A stretch of 27,551 bases of DNA from an uncultured Bacteroidales bacterium (GCA_900547755.1 URIC01000035.1:1-27551), one strand, 5' to 3'. Numbered from the stretch's first letter, positions 15,839 through 24,868 are shown. The notes: generated by a model from the sequence alone, not told the origin. Made by a program: numbers and translations.

Positions 15839-16219
15839 ATGAGCAAAGTATTAGACACACTCCGCTATGCCGACTCTCACGAGTGGGTTAAACTTGAGGG
15901 CGACATCGCCACAGTAGGTATTTCCGATTACGCACAGCACGCTTTGGGCAACATCGTTTACGTTGATATGCCCGAGGTAGGCGATGAAGTAACAGCCGGC
16001 GAAGAGTTCGGCGCCGTGGAGTCCGTAAAGGCTGCCAGCGACCTTATGTCTCCCGTCAGCGGCGAGGTAGTTGAAATCAACGAGGCTCTTGAGGATGCTC
16101 CCGAACTCATTAACCAGGACGCTTACGCCAACTGGATTATGAAGGTGAAAGTCTCCGACCCCTCTGAGATTGACGCCCTCATGGATGCAGCCGCTTACGC
16201 TAAAGTTTGCGAGGAATAA
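15839..16219 (+). CDS. gcvH: Glycine cleavage system H protein (lipoyl carrier)
   Basis: The 126-residue lipoylated shuttle that carries the aminomethyl intermediate from the P protein to the T protein and is reoxidised by the L protein. The lipoyl attachment lysine is Lys64 in the conserved ESVKAASDL. Other family features are YADSHEWV near the N-terminus, GNIVYVDMPEVGD, and the conserved PELINQDAY and NWIMKVK region. The ATG at 15839 fits the family's N-terminus. It is followed by a 128-base spacer with a conspicuous hairpin before gcvPA, the largest gap in this operon. Confidence 0.97.
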   Translation: MSKVLDTLRYADSHEWVKLEGDIATVGISDYAQHALGNIVYVDMPEVGDEVTAGEEFGAVESVKAASDLMSPVSGEVVEINEALEDAPELINQDAYANWIMKVKVSDPSEIDALMDAAAYAKVCEE

Positions 16220-16257
16220 TTTCTGTATCTCAGCGCCCATGCGCAGATATGATATAA

Positions 16258-16311
16258 GGTTATAGGGTTGATGTGCTGCGTCCTCTACGGCGTCGCTCAG
16301 ACCCTGTAACC
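16258..16311 (+). promoter_or_regulatory. Hairpin element in the gcvH-gcvPA spacer
   Basis: GGTTATAGGGT at 16258-16268 pairs with ACCCTGTAACC at 16301-16311 (11 pairs, one of them G-U), closing a 32-base GC-rich loop. ATAGGGTT at 16262-16269 can instead pair perfectly with AACCCTAT at 16308-16315. The loop contains GCGTC twice (16278-16282 and 16290-16294). It could be a processing or attenuation element, or one copy of a dispersed palindromic repeat. Confidence 0.5.
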
Positions 16312-16347
16312 CTATTGTATTTAAACAAGACTGAAACTTTTACAATA

Positions 16348-17673
16348 ATGAGTAACAAATTCATACCTCATACCTCAGAGGACATCGAGGCAATGCTTGA
16401 ACGTGTCGGCGTAAAAAGCATCGATGACCTGTATGCCGAAGTGCCTGAGGAAGTGATTTTCAAACAGGACTACAACATCCCTTCCGCTATGTCGGAATTG
16501 GAAATCCGCAAATTCTTCAACGAACTGGGCAATAAGAACAGACAGCTCACTGTCTTTGCCGGCGGCGGCGCTTACGACCACTATTCTCCTTCTGTGGTCA
16601 ACTACCTGCTTTCCCGCAGTGAGTTCAACACAGCTTACACTCCCTATCAGCCCGAAATTTCCCAGGGCACGCTTCAGTACATCTTCGAGTATCAGAGCAT
16701 GATTTCCGAGCTCACCGGCATGGAGTGTTCCAATGCTTCTATGTATGACGGTGCTACCGCTACTGCAGAGACCGCCTTTATGATGGTGGCCTCCGCAAGA
16801 AAGAAAAACCGTGTCCTCATATCCTCCACACTCTCCGAGCGTGTTATCAGAGTAGTGAAGACGTACGCCAAATTCCACGGAGTAGACCTCACTGTCATTC
16901 CCGAGAAAGACGGCGTCACAGACCTGGATGCCATGCGCGCTCTGCTGGAGTCCGGTGATGTGGCCGGTGTCATCCTGCCCACTCCCAACAAATATGGTAT
17001 CATAGAGGACTTCACAGGTGTGGCTGACGCTGTACATGCAGTCAAGGCTCTGTTCGCCATTAACGGAGACCCCTCCACACTCGCAGTACTCCGCAATCCC
17101 AAAGAGTGGGGCGCGGACATTGCTTGCGGCGACGGTCAGAGTCTCGGTATGCCTCTTAGCTTCGGCGGCCCCTACCTGGGTTATATAGCTTGCTCCCAGG
17201 CTCAGCTCCGCAAGATGCCGGGTCGCGTTGTAGGCGCCACCACCGACGCAGACGGAAAACGCGCATACGTACTTACCCTCCAGGCCCGCGAGCAGCACAT
17301 CCGTCGCGAGAAGGCGACTTCAAACATCTGTTCCAACCAGAGCCTTATGTGTCTCTATGCCACAATCTACGTGGCTCTCATGGGCAAGCAGGGTATGGTA
17401 GAAGTTAACGAACTCGCCTCCGATGGCGCGCACTATCTGTGTGAGCAGCTGGTGAAGAGCGGCAAATATACCGAGGCTTTCCCCGGCAAGCCCTTCCTGA
17501 AGGAGTTTGTCCTCAAGACAGACAAGGACATCGACGCCCTCAACGCCCGTTTGGCCGAAAACGGCATCATGGGTGGTCTCAATCTTGGCGACGGCATGAT
17601 TATGCTTGCTGTTACAGAGAAACGTACAAAAGAAGAAATTGACTTCCTTATCACTTTAATGACTGAAGACTGA
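16348..17673 (+). CDS. gcvPA: Glycine dehydrogenase (decarboxylating) subunit 1
   Basis: N-terminal half of the split, PLP-dependent P protein that decarboxylates glycine and loads GcvH. It has 441 residues, typical of the two-subunit form. The start is the ATG at 16348 (MSNKFIPHTSEDIEAML); the frame stays open to 16273, but those residues are not family-like and lie in the spacer hairpin. Family features include FAGGGAYDHYSPSVV, YTPYQPEISQGTLQ, FEYQSMISELTGM, YDGATATAEA-like YDGATATAETAFMM and the REQHIRREKATSNIC stretch. This subunit does not carry the PLP lysine. Its TGA stop overlaps the gcvPB start by one base (TGATG), implying coupled, equimolar translation. Confidence 0.96.
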   Translation: MSNKFIPHTSEDIEAMLERVGVKSIDDLYAEVPEEVIFKQDYNIPSAMSELEIRKFFNELGNKNRQLTVFAGGGAYDHYSPSVVNYLLSRSEFNTAYTPYQPEISQGTLQYIFEYQSMISELTGMECSNASMYDGATATAETAFMMVASARKKNRVLISSTLSERVIRVVKTYAKFHGVDLTVIPEKDGVTDLDAMRALLESGDVAGVILPTPNKYGIIEDFTGVADAVHAVKALFAINGDPSTLAVLRNPKEWGADIACGDGQSLGMPLSFGGPYLGYIACSQAQLRKMPGRVVGATTDADGKRAYVLTLQAREQHIRREKATSNICSNQSLMCLYATIYVALMGKQGMVEVNELASDGAHYLCEQLVKSGKYTEAFPGKPFLKEFVLKTDKDIDALNARLAENGIMGGLNLGDGMIMLAVTEKRTKEEIDFLITLMTED

Positions 17674-19139
17674 TGAAATACTACGATAAATTGATATTTG
17701 AGCTGTCACGTCCCGGCCGCAAGGGCTATGAGCTTCCGGCCAACAAGTTCAAATCAGGTTCTCTTGCCACTATTCCCGCCGCTCTGCGTCGCAGCGAACC
17801 CCTGGACCTCCCCGAGGTAAGCGAACTTGACGTGGTACGCCACTATACCAACCTGTCCACCAAGAACTTCGGCGTAGATACCGGTTTCTATCCTTTGGGT
17901 TCCTGCACGATGAAGTACAACCCGAAGATTAATGAGGAAGTCGCCCAGCTGCCGCAGTTTGCAGGACTGCACCCCCTGCAGAGTGAAGATACAGTGCAAG
18001 GCGCTTTGGAGCTTTACTACAACCTTCAGCAGGCATTGGCCTCACTTTCAGGACTTGAAGAGTTTACTCTCAATCCGTATGCCGGTGCGCACGGAGAGCT
18101 TACCGGTCTAATGGTGATGCGCACATATCATGAGCAGCGCGGTGACACAAAGCGCCGTAAGGTGATTGTCCCCAATTCAGCTCACGGCACAAACCCGGCC
18201 TCCGCAATGGTAGCCGGTCTGCAGGTAGTGGAAGTGAAGTCCAAACCCAACGGTTCCATCGACGTCGAGGACCTCAAGCCTCTGCTGAACGATGAGATTG
18301 CCGGTATAATGATGACTAACCCCAACACACTCGGTATGTTCGAGACCGAGATTATGGAGATAGCCAAACTTGTACACGAGGCCGGAGGTCTGCTCTACTA
18401 CGACGGCGCAAACCTCAATCCCCTGCTCGGCAAAGTACGTCCCGGCGATATGGGCTTCGACATCATGCACATCAACCTGCATAAGACTTTTTCCACTCCT
18501 CACGGCGGCGGCGGCCCCGGCTCCGGTCCTGTAGGTGTGCGCAAAGGGCTTACCGACCTTCTGCCCAATCCTCACGTCAAGAAAAACGCCGAGGGCAAGT
18601 TCTATGTGGATTTCGGCAAAGACAGCCTCGGCTCCATCTCCACCTTCTTCGGAAACTTCGGCGTGATGATGAAAGCCTACGCATATATCCTGACCCTGGG
18701 CAAAGAAAACATCAAGAATGTCGGTCCTATGGCCACTCTCAATGCCAACTATATCAAAGAGAGCCTCAAGGACGACTATCTGCTCCCTATAGAAGGCGTT
18801 TGCAAGCATGAGTTCGTATTCGACGGCCTGAAGGACAAATCTACCGGCGTCACCACTCTGAATGTGGCCAAGCGTCTGCTGGACTACGGCTTCCATGCTC
18901 CCACAATCTACTTCCCCCTCCTGTTCCACGAGTCAATGATGATAGAGCCCACTGAAACAGAGAGCAAGGAAACATTGGATGAGTTTATCGAAGTTATGCA
19001 CAAGGTGGCCAAAGAGGCACGCGAGACTCCGGATGACGTGAAGAACGCACCTCTCACAACTCCGGTGCGCAAACTTGACGAGACTGGCGCGGCCAAACAC
19101 CCCGTGCTTAACTACAAACAGATGAAATCCAATGACTAA
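17673..19139 (+). CDS. gcvPB: Glycine dehydrogenase (decarboxylating) subunit 2
   Basis: C-terminal, PLP-binding half of the split P protein, 488 residues. The cofactor lysine is Lys271 in HINLHKTFSTPHGGGG, followed by the glycine-rich GPGSGPVGV loop. Other family signatures are GFYPLGSCTMKYNP near residue 70, NPYAGAHGELTGL, PNSAHGTNPASA and NPNTLGMFE. It starts at the ATG sharing its A with the gcvPA stop, and its own end overlaps lpd by 8 bases. The tight packing supports expression as a complex with GcvPA. Confidence 0.97.
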   Translation: MKYYDKLIFELSRPGRKGYELPANKFKSGSLATIPAALRRSEPLDLPEVSELDVVRHYTNLSTKNFGVDTGFYPLGSCTMKYNPKINEEVAQLPQFAGLHPLQSEDTVQGALELYYNLQQALASLSGLEEFTLNPYAGAHGELTGLMVMRTYHEQRGDTKRRKVIVPNSAHGTNPASAMVAGLQVVEVKSKPNGSIDVEDLKPLLNDEIAGIMMTNPNTLGMFETEIMEIAKLVHEAGGLLYYDGANLNPLLGKVRPGDMGFDIMHINLHKTFSTPHGGGGPGSGPVGVRKGLTDLLPNPHVKKNAEGKFYVDFGKDSLGSISTFFGNFGVMMKAYAYILTLGKENIKNVGPMATLNANYIKESLKDDYLLPIEGVCKHEFVFDGLKDKSTGVTTLNVAKRLLDYGFHAPTIYFPLLFHESMMIEPTETESKETLDEFIEVMHKVAKEARETPDDVKNAPLTTPVRKLDETGAAKHPVLNYKQMKSND

Positions 19140-20490
19140 GTCAGACCTTATAATCATAGGCGCCGGTCCGGGTGGTTACGAAACCGCCCTGGCCGCCGCC
19201 CGTCAGGGTAAGAATGTAACCCTATTCGAGGGTGCGAACCTCGGTGGCACCTGTCTAAACGAAGGCTGTATTCCTACCAAGTGTCTGTGCAAGAATGCCG
19301 AGATTCTGGCTCAGTTCAAGGAAGCTGACAAATTCGGCATTGACGACTTCACTTTCGAATTCGACTTCGACAAGGTTATGGAGCGCAAGAACGAAGTCGT
19401 AAGCACACTGCGTGCCGGAATTGACGCGATGATGAAACAGGCCAAAGTAAATGTAGTGTCTGAATACGCTTCTTTCAAGGACGCACAGACAGTGGTAGCC
19501 GCCGGCGAAGAATATACCGCCGACAATATCATTATCGCCACCGGTTCCGTTTCCAAGTCACTGCCCATACCCGGCGCAGAGCTGGAATGCGTGAAGACCT
19601 CGACCGATATGCTGTCCATAGACTATGTGCCCGAAAGCCTGACAATAGTAGGCGGTGGAGTTATAGGCATGGAGTTCGCGTCCATTTTCAACGCCATGGG
19701 CAGTAAGGTTACTGTGGTGGAGTTTATGAAGCAGATTTTGCCTCCCTTCGACTCCGACATTGCCAAACGTCTGAAACAGGCCCTTTCCAAGAAAGGCATT
19801 GAGATTATCACTTCTGCCGCTGTCAAGAAGATAGAGCAGAACGCCGAATACGAGATTGTCACCACCTATGAATGTAAAGGCAAGGAACAGACCGTGGTCA
19901 GTTCCGACATTCTCATGGCCGTAGGCCGCGCTCCGCGTCTGGACAACCTGAATCTTGAAGCAGCGGGGGTGGAGTTCACACCCCGAGGCATAAAGGTAGA
20001 TGACTATATGCGTACCAACGTGCCGCATATCTATGCTATCGGCGATGTGAATGCCCGAATGATGCTGGCGCATGTCGCTTCCTTCCAGGGAGTACGTGCC
20101 CTGAATGCCATAGACGGCAAAGAGGACAGCATTGACTTCTCCATAGTCCCCTCGGCAGTATTCACCGTACCCGAATGTGGTATGGCCGGACTCACATCCG
20201 ACCAGTGCAAAGAACAAGGCATAGCAGTGAAGACAGGCACATCCTTCTTCAGGGCAAACGGCAAGGCACTTGCCCTGGGCGAGCCTGAAGGACTTTGCAA
20301 ACTCATATTCCGTGCAGAGGATATGCGTCTCATAGGAGCCCACATAATGGGTGTACAGGCAGCCGACCTGGCACAGCAGGCAGCCGACCTTATGAGCCGT
20401 GGCACTACCCATGCTCAGATGACAGACATTATTTTCGGTCATCCCACCGTTTCCGAAGTGCTCCTGTCCGCAGCCCATAATCTGAAATAA
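19132..20490 (+). CDS. lpdA: Dihydrolipoyl dehydrogenase (L protein)
   Basis: FAD enzyme that reoxidises the dihydrolipoyl arm of GcvH with NAD+. It has 452 residues, slightly short of the usual 460-475. It starts with the FAD-binding IIGAGPGGYETA. The redox disulfide is Cys41/Cys46 in GGTCLNEGCIPTKCL. The NAD-binding GGGVIGMEFASIF lies near residue 175, and the second FAD motif YAIGDVNARMMLAHVA near 300. The C-terminal active-site pair is His437/Glu442 in GHPTVSE. Its position as the last gene of the gcv operon suggests service to this complex, although it could also serve 2-oxoacid dehydrogenases. A strong terminator-like hairpin follows. Confidence 0.97.
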   Translation: MTKSDLIIIGAGPGGYETALAAARQGKNVTLFEGANLGGTCLNEGCIPTKCLCKNAEILAQFKEADKFGIDDFTFEFDFDKVMERKNEVVSTLRAGIDAMMKQAKVNVVSEYASFKDAQTVVAAGEEYTADNIIIATGSVSKSLPIPGAELECVKTSTDMLSIDYVPESLTIVGGGVIGMEFASIFNAMGSKVTVVEFMKQILPPFDSDIAKRLKQALSKKGIEIITSAAVKKIEQNAEYEIVTTYECKGKEQTVVSSDILMAVGRAPRLDNLNLEAAGVEFTPRGIKVDDYMRTNVPHIYAIGDVNARMMLAHVASFQGVRALNAIDGKEDSIDFSIVPSAVFTVPECGMAGLTSDQCKEQGIAVKTGTSFFRANGKALALGEPEGLCKLIFRAEDMRLIGAHIMGVQAADLAQQAADLMSRGTTHAQMTDIIFGHPTVSEVLLSAAHNLK

Positions 20491-20508
20491 AGTTTCCACT
20501 TCCGTATA

Positions 20509-20545
20509 GCAAAAGGCCGGATTTGGTATGAATCCGGCCTTTTGC
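20509..20545. terminator. Terminator-like hairpin after the glycine cleavage operon
   Basis: GCAAAAGGCCGGATT at 20509-20523 is the exact reverse complement of 20531-20545, giving a 15-base-pair stem around a 7-base loop. The stem carries A4 on the left and T4 on the right, so it could work in both directions. It lies 18 bases after the lpd stop and 35 bases before the next gene. Confidence 0.85.
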
Positions 20546-20579
20546 CTATTCCATACAGCTTCTTCATTGCGCACGATTT

Positions 20580-23162
20580 ATGAAACAGCTCATCACATTT
20601 CTGCTTTGTTTATTTGCTGTGTCCGGTGCCGTGGCGCAAGTCAGCGTGACTGGCAATGTGATTGACCGAGAGGCAAACGAGCCACTTGCAGGAGCATCGG
20701 TCATGGTGAAGGGCGCAGACGGTAAAATCAAAAAATTTACATCCTCAAAATCCGATGGCACTTTCTCTATGACGGTTCCGTCGGTCAAAGGTTGCCGACT
20801 GGAGGTGACAATGATGAGTTTTTCCAAGCAATCGTTGCCGCTTGACAGCGTTTCATTTCCGCTGACCATCTATATGGAGGCCGGTACTACATTGCTGAAA
20901 GAGGTGACTGTGAAAGCTGACCGCATACGCGAACAGGGTGATACAATTACCTATCAAGTAGGTGGTTTCGCACAGGCGCAGGACCGTTCCATAGGCGATG
21001 TGCTGAAACGTATGCCCGGAATAGATGTGGCAAATAACGGCAAAATACAGTATCAGGGCGAGGACATCAATAAATTTTACATCGAAGGCGCCGACATGCT
21101 CGGCGGCAAATACGGAATAGCCACCAACGGCATCAACCACGATGATGTAGGTGCCGTGGAAGTAATGGAGAATCATCAGCCCATGCAGGTACTGTCAGGT
21201 ATTTCATTTTCAGATAAAGCAGCCATTAATCTGAAACTGAAGAAAAAAGCGAAAGCCACATGGACATTTCACGGCAACATCGGCGGAGGCTGGTCCTGGC
21301 AACCGGAAGGTGCTGTATGGGACGGCGAATTATTCGCGATGGCCGCTATGCCCGGATTTCAGAATATAACTACTTTTCGAGCCAACAATACCGGAGAGGA
21401 TATTTCGGCTTCATCCACCGATTTCTTCAGCAACCTTCGCTATACCGGTCTTGACAGTTATGTGAGTGTAGGTTTGCCGTCGACACCCGACCTCAGCAGT
21501 ACCCGCACAATGTTCAACCGCTCTTTTCTAGTCTCTGTCAACAATCTGTGGAAACTCAGTCGCGGAGAGTTCAAGGCAAACATAGACTACTCGTTCAATC
21601 GTCTCGCTGGCGAAGCCTCAGGCATCACCACGTATTTCCTAAAAGGCGGCAACCATGTAATTGCCGAAAACAGTAGTGGCAGAGAGCATAGGCACTCACT
21701 CAGCGGCAAGTTCATCTATGAACTGAACCAAAAGACGGCGTTCATCAACAACACGTTGAAAACCAATATCGATTGGGATGAACTGACACTCGGCACAACA
21801 GGAACACTGCCCAACATACAGAATGTGGACAATCCCGATTACTTTGTCAGCAACCACTTCAAGATGATACAACGTTTCAAGGAACGACACCTTGTCACAT
21901 TTGAGAGCCGCAATGAATGGGAGTCACTGCCGCAGACGCTTCGCGTCAGCGGAGAGAGAGGAGAGGGACTGAGGCAGCACATCGGTGACCATGCTTTCTA
22001 TACGCAGGAGAGCGCAGCATACACCTTTTCTTTTAAGGGCGTTACGACAAGTCTCGAAGGTGGTTTCAAAGGTTACCGGAGGTCAATGAACTCCGAACTG
22101 CCTGAGTTGCCCGAGGCGTTGCCGGGCGAGACCATTAATGTTGTCAGCACCAACTACGTCAACATATACGCCACTCCTAAACTCGAATATTGGGTTCAGC
22201 GTGTGAATCTCACTCTGAATCTTCCTGTCAGCTATGCCCGTTATTCATTCCATAAAGCCATCGCCAACCGAGACGAGGTGTATTTCTCACCATCGCTAAG
22301 CCTGAATTGGAAACCGGGCAATCGCTTCTCCGGCACGATTCGCGGAGGATTGGGGCGCTCGCCTATGAATCTCAACCTCGTTCATCCGGCACTGATAATG
22401 ACAGACTACAGGACGCTGAAGGCCGGAGTCTATGATTTCTACAATTCCACGTCACAGAATATCTCGGCATTGTTCCAATACAAGCATACACGCCACGGCA
22501 TCTTCGCCAACGGAGCGGTCATTCACTCATGGAGCCATATACCGTATACTCTGTCGCAGCAACTTTTCGGCGATTATGTCGTGTACGGCTACACTGACGC
22601 CAAAAACGACTCAAAGATGCTTATGACATCCGCCTCCATAGGCAAAACCCTTGATTTTATGCGCGGCAGCTGCAACATCAACGGCTCGTATATGCGCAAT
22701 TCCTCACGCCTCCTTTCGCAACAGCAGCCTGTAGAATCCGTCACAGACAGCTGGAACATCGGAGCCAAAATAAACGGAGCCGCCGGACGTCGGTTCAGCT
22801 TCGATTATTCCGTAAGATACAGCGACTCGCGCCTGTCAATGAACAGTGAATCGGCCTCGTGGCTATCATCACTGACCAACGAATTGAGTCTTGACTTCAT
22901 GCCTCATAGCAAATGGGAGCTGCAAGTCAGCGGTGAACATTACCGCAACGAGATTGAAGAAAACAGATTCAAAAACATATTCATGCTTGATGCGAAACTT
23001 ACCTTCAAACCCTCGAAACGCATGGAAGTGGGCGCATCGCTGACTAACATTCTTGACCGTCGCGAATACAGTTACACCACCTATTCCGAACTCTCCTCAT
23101 TCGAGCGACGCTGTTCCCTCCGTGGCCGCCAACTTCTATTCTCAATTACACTGATAAAATAA
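20580..23162 (+). CDS. Outer-membrane beta-barrel protein with carboxypeptidase-regulatory-like N-terminus (TonB-receptor-like)
   Basis: An 860-residue exported protein. A signal peptide (MKQLITFLLCLFAVSGAVAQ) is followed at about 22-105 by a carboxypeptidase-regulatory-like domain (VTGNVIDREANEPLAGASV). A plug-like region around 115-220 contains VTVKADRI, GDVLKRMPGIDV, FYIEGADML and VEVMENHQP. The rest shows alternating beta-strand patterns typical of TonB-dependent receptors and related barrels, such as FSGTIRGGLGRSP and the final RQLLFSITLIK. No SusD-type partner is present and I could not place a confident TonB box. It heads a tight unit with two GLPGLI proteins (15- and 2-base gaps), an association known in Bacteroidetes. 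No promoter box was seen in the short gap after the hairpin. The substrate is unknown. Confidence 0.85.
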   Translation: MKQLITFLLCLFAVSGAVAQVSVTGNVIDREANEPLAGASVMVKGADGKIKKFTSSKSDGTFSMTVPSVKGCRLEVTMMSFSKQSLPLDSVSFPLTIYMEAGTTLLKEVTVKADRIREQGDTITYQVGGFAQAQDRSIGDVLKRMPGIDVANNGKIQYQGEDINKFYIEGADMLGGKYGIATNGINHDDVGAVEVMENHQPMQVLSGISFSDKAAINLKLKKKAKATWTFHGNIGGGWSWQPEGAVWDGELFAMAAMPGFQNITTFRANNTGEDISASSTDFFSNLRYTGLDSYVSVGLPSTPDLSSTRTMFNRSFLVSVNNLWKLSRGEFKANIDYSFNRLAGEASGITTYFLKGGNHVIAENSSGREHRHSLSGKFIYELNQKTAFINNTLKTNIDWDELTLGTTGTLPNIQNVDNPDYFVSNHFKMIQRFKERHLVTFESRNEWESLPQTLRVSGERGEGLRQHIGDHAFYTQESAAYTFSFKGVTTSLEGGFKGYRRSMNSELPELPEALPGETINVVSTNYVNIYATPKLEYWVQRVNLTLNLPVSYARYSFHKAIANRDEVYFSPSLSLNWKPGNRFSGTIRGGLGRSPMNLNLVHPALIMTDYRTLKAGVYDFYNSTSQNISALFQYKHTRHGIFANGAVIHSWSHIPYTLSQQLFGDYVVYGYTDAKNDSKMLMTSASIGKTLDFMRGSCNINGSYMRNSSRLLSQQQPVESVTDSWNIGAKINGAAGRRFSFDYSVRYSDSRLSMNSESASWLSSLTNELSLDFMPHSKWELQVSGEHYRNEIEENRFKNIFMLDAKLTFKPSKRMEVGASLTNILDRREYSYTTYSELSSFERRCSLRGRQLLFSITLIK

Positions 23163-23177
23163 GAAGGCTTTTTAAGA

Positions 23178-24035
23178 ATGAACCGAACAATCACATTAAT
23201 AATACTGAATTTTGCAGCAGCCGCCGCCTTGGCACAGAACAAGGCTGAAATACTTGTGGGCTACGATTATTGCCAGCCCGCCGTAAGCGGCAAAACAAAA
23301 ACCAGGAAAATGTCGCTATTAGCATCTACGGCGGAAGCCAAATATTTTAACCATATAAGTCAGTGGGTAGACTCACTGAAATACTCTCCCGGTGGCGAAG
23401 CGAAGTATGAAGAAATAATTAAAAAGACATGTATGACCGTCGAGCCTGACGGCTCTGTTCTGTGGGATTTGTCAAAGGGTCCGAATAAGGATGTATACAC
23501 ATACATCTTCACTAATCCGGCGGAGGAATCGCTTACGGTCTATGACAAATACGGCGAAGACCTCGGAATGTACACCGAACCTATGTCGGAAATACAGTGG
23601 GATGTAAAGGAGGACTCGACCATCAATGTACTCGGTTATGAATGTATCCTGGCCGAAGCCAATTACCATGGGCGCCACTGGAAGGCATGGTTCACGCCTG
23701 AGGTACCTATGCCTTACGGACCTTGGAAACTGCATGGACTCCCCGGACTGATTCTAAAAGCTGAAGCGGATTCCGGTTTCTCCTTCATGGCTACCGGAAT
23801 TGAAAGCGCCGACTGCGATATCCAACCTATGTATTTCGTGAATGATTATGTGCCTGTCAATCGCAAGAAGGCCCTTGCAAATTCCGAATATTACGAGAAT
23901 CACCGGGAGAGCATCATGAACGCCCAGGGTATCAGAGTAAAAATGTATATGGTTGACGATGACGGCAATCAAGTGGAGATACCGAAATACGATGGCCTGA
24001 TACACGACCTTGAACCGGACTATAAAATGAAATAA
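23178..24035 (+). CDS. GLPGLI family secreted protein, copy 1
   Basis: A 285-residue exported protein, probably periplasmic or surface-associated. The signal peptide is MNRTITLIILNFAAAAALAQ. The family motif GPWKLHGLPGLILKAEAD lies at about 181-198. It is preceded by a conserved block with LGYECILAEANYHGRHW (Cys156, His164) and WFTPEVP. The middle contains SPGGEAKYEE near residue 70. The function of GLPGLI proteins is not established, but they commonly neighbour TonB-type outer-membrane proteins, as here. The gene starts 15 bases after the barrel gene and is followed after 2 bases by a second, diverged GLPGLI gene. Confidence 0.9.
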   Translation: MNRTITLIILNFAAAAALAQNKAEILVGYDYCQPAVSGKTKTRKMSLLASTAEAKYFNHISQWVDSLKYSPGGEAKYEEIIKKTCMTVEPDGSVLWDLSKGPNKDVYTYIFTNPAEESLTVYDKYGEDLGMYTEPMSEIQWDVKEDSTINVLGYECILAEANYHGRHWKAWFTPEVPMPYGPWKLHGLPGLILKAEADSGFSFMATGIESADCDIQPMYFVNDYVPVNRKKALANSEYYENHRESIMNAQGIRVKMYMVDDDGNQVEIPKYDGLIHDLEPDYKMK

Positions 24036-24037
24036 CG

Positions 24038-24868
24038 ATGAAGCAAGTATTTACATTCCTTATCGCCCTATGTACAGCAATAGGGATAAATGCACAGGAG
24101 CAGAATATCGAAGTCTGCTACACTATGACATCACCGAATATGAGGACAGGCAAATTGAGAGATTCAACCCATCGGTACGTCCTGATTGCAAATACCAGAC
24201 AGTCTAAATTTTATTCTCCCCGAACAGAACAGATTGACTCTCTTAACTCGACTCCTGAAGGAGAAGCCAAATACCGGGAGATGGCCAAGGCGGCTGTTTT
24301 TGGAGGTAAAATGGATGACGTGCCACGCAGGGACGGCTCCATGTACGTGGTGAAGTCTATTGAATCCAATAACATGAAGATGTATGATACAGCCGGAATG
24401 GAACATTACGTTGTGGAGGAACCTCTTGACGACATAGAATGGACTCTTGCTGAAGATTCAGTAAAAAATGTACTGGGCTACGACTGCATTATGGCAACCG
24501 CTGATTATCACGGTCGCAAATGGGCTGTATGGTTCACACCCGAAATTCCTTTGCAGAACGGGCCATGGAAGCTCGCGGGACTTCCCGGACTGATTTTAGA
24601 AGCCGATGCGGACAATGGCATCTATTCATTTGTCGCAACCGGGATTCAAAACTCTAACCGTCCGATTACCCCTGTGTATCTGGCAGACCAATATGAAAAA
24701 ACAGGTCGCATCGATTTCCTGAAAGCCAAACGCTCATTCCTTGATAACCCATTGGGACAAATCAACGCAAAGTACGGTGACGTAATGGTGAAATCTGACA
24801 ACGATGTCAGATTTGCCGATGCTTCTGTGGTTGACCTTATAGAAACAGACTATCACGATAAAAAGTAA
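24038..24868 (+). CDS. GLPGLI family secreted protein, copy 2
   Basis: A 276-residue exported protein paralogous to the preceding gene. The signal peptide is MKQVFTFLIALCTAIGINAQ. The signature GPWKLAGLPGLILEADAD lies at about 175-192, preceded by LGYDCIMATADYHGRKW (Cys150, His158) and WFTPEIP. TPEGEAKYRE near residue 72 matches the SPGGEAKYEE of copy 1. Outside these blocks the two copies have diverged strongly, so the duplication is old and the partners may differ in role. It ends the barrel-GLPGLI unit, and no terminator hairpin was seen directly after it. Confidence 0.9.
   Translation: MKQVFTFLIALCTAIGINAQEQNIEVCYTMTSPNMRTGKLRDSTHRYVLIANTRQSKFYSPRTEQIDSLNSTPEGEAKYREMAKAAVFGGKMDDVPRRDGSMYVVKSIESNNMKMYDTAGMEHYVVEEPLDDIEWTLAEDSVKNVLGYDCIMATADYHGRKWAVWFTPEIPLQNGPWKLAGLPGLILEADADNGIYSFVATGIQNSNRPITPVYLADQYEKTGRIDFLKAKRSFLDNPLGQINAKYGDVMVKSDNDVRFADASVVDLIETDYHDKK

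Noticed and set aside
18177..18929. Minus-strand frame of 250 codons inside gcvPB
   Set aside because: It is antisense to highly conserved gcvPB, including the PLP-lysine region, and has no family resemblance.
19558..20574. Minus-strand frame of 338 codons opposite lpd
   Set aside because: It is Cys/His/Tyr-rich as expected of a shadow of a GC-rich gene, and it runs through the terminator hairpin without its own signals.
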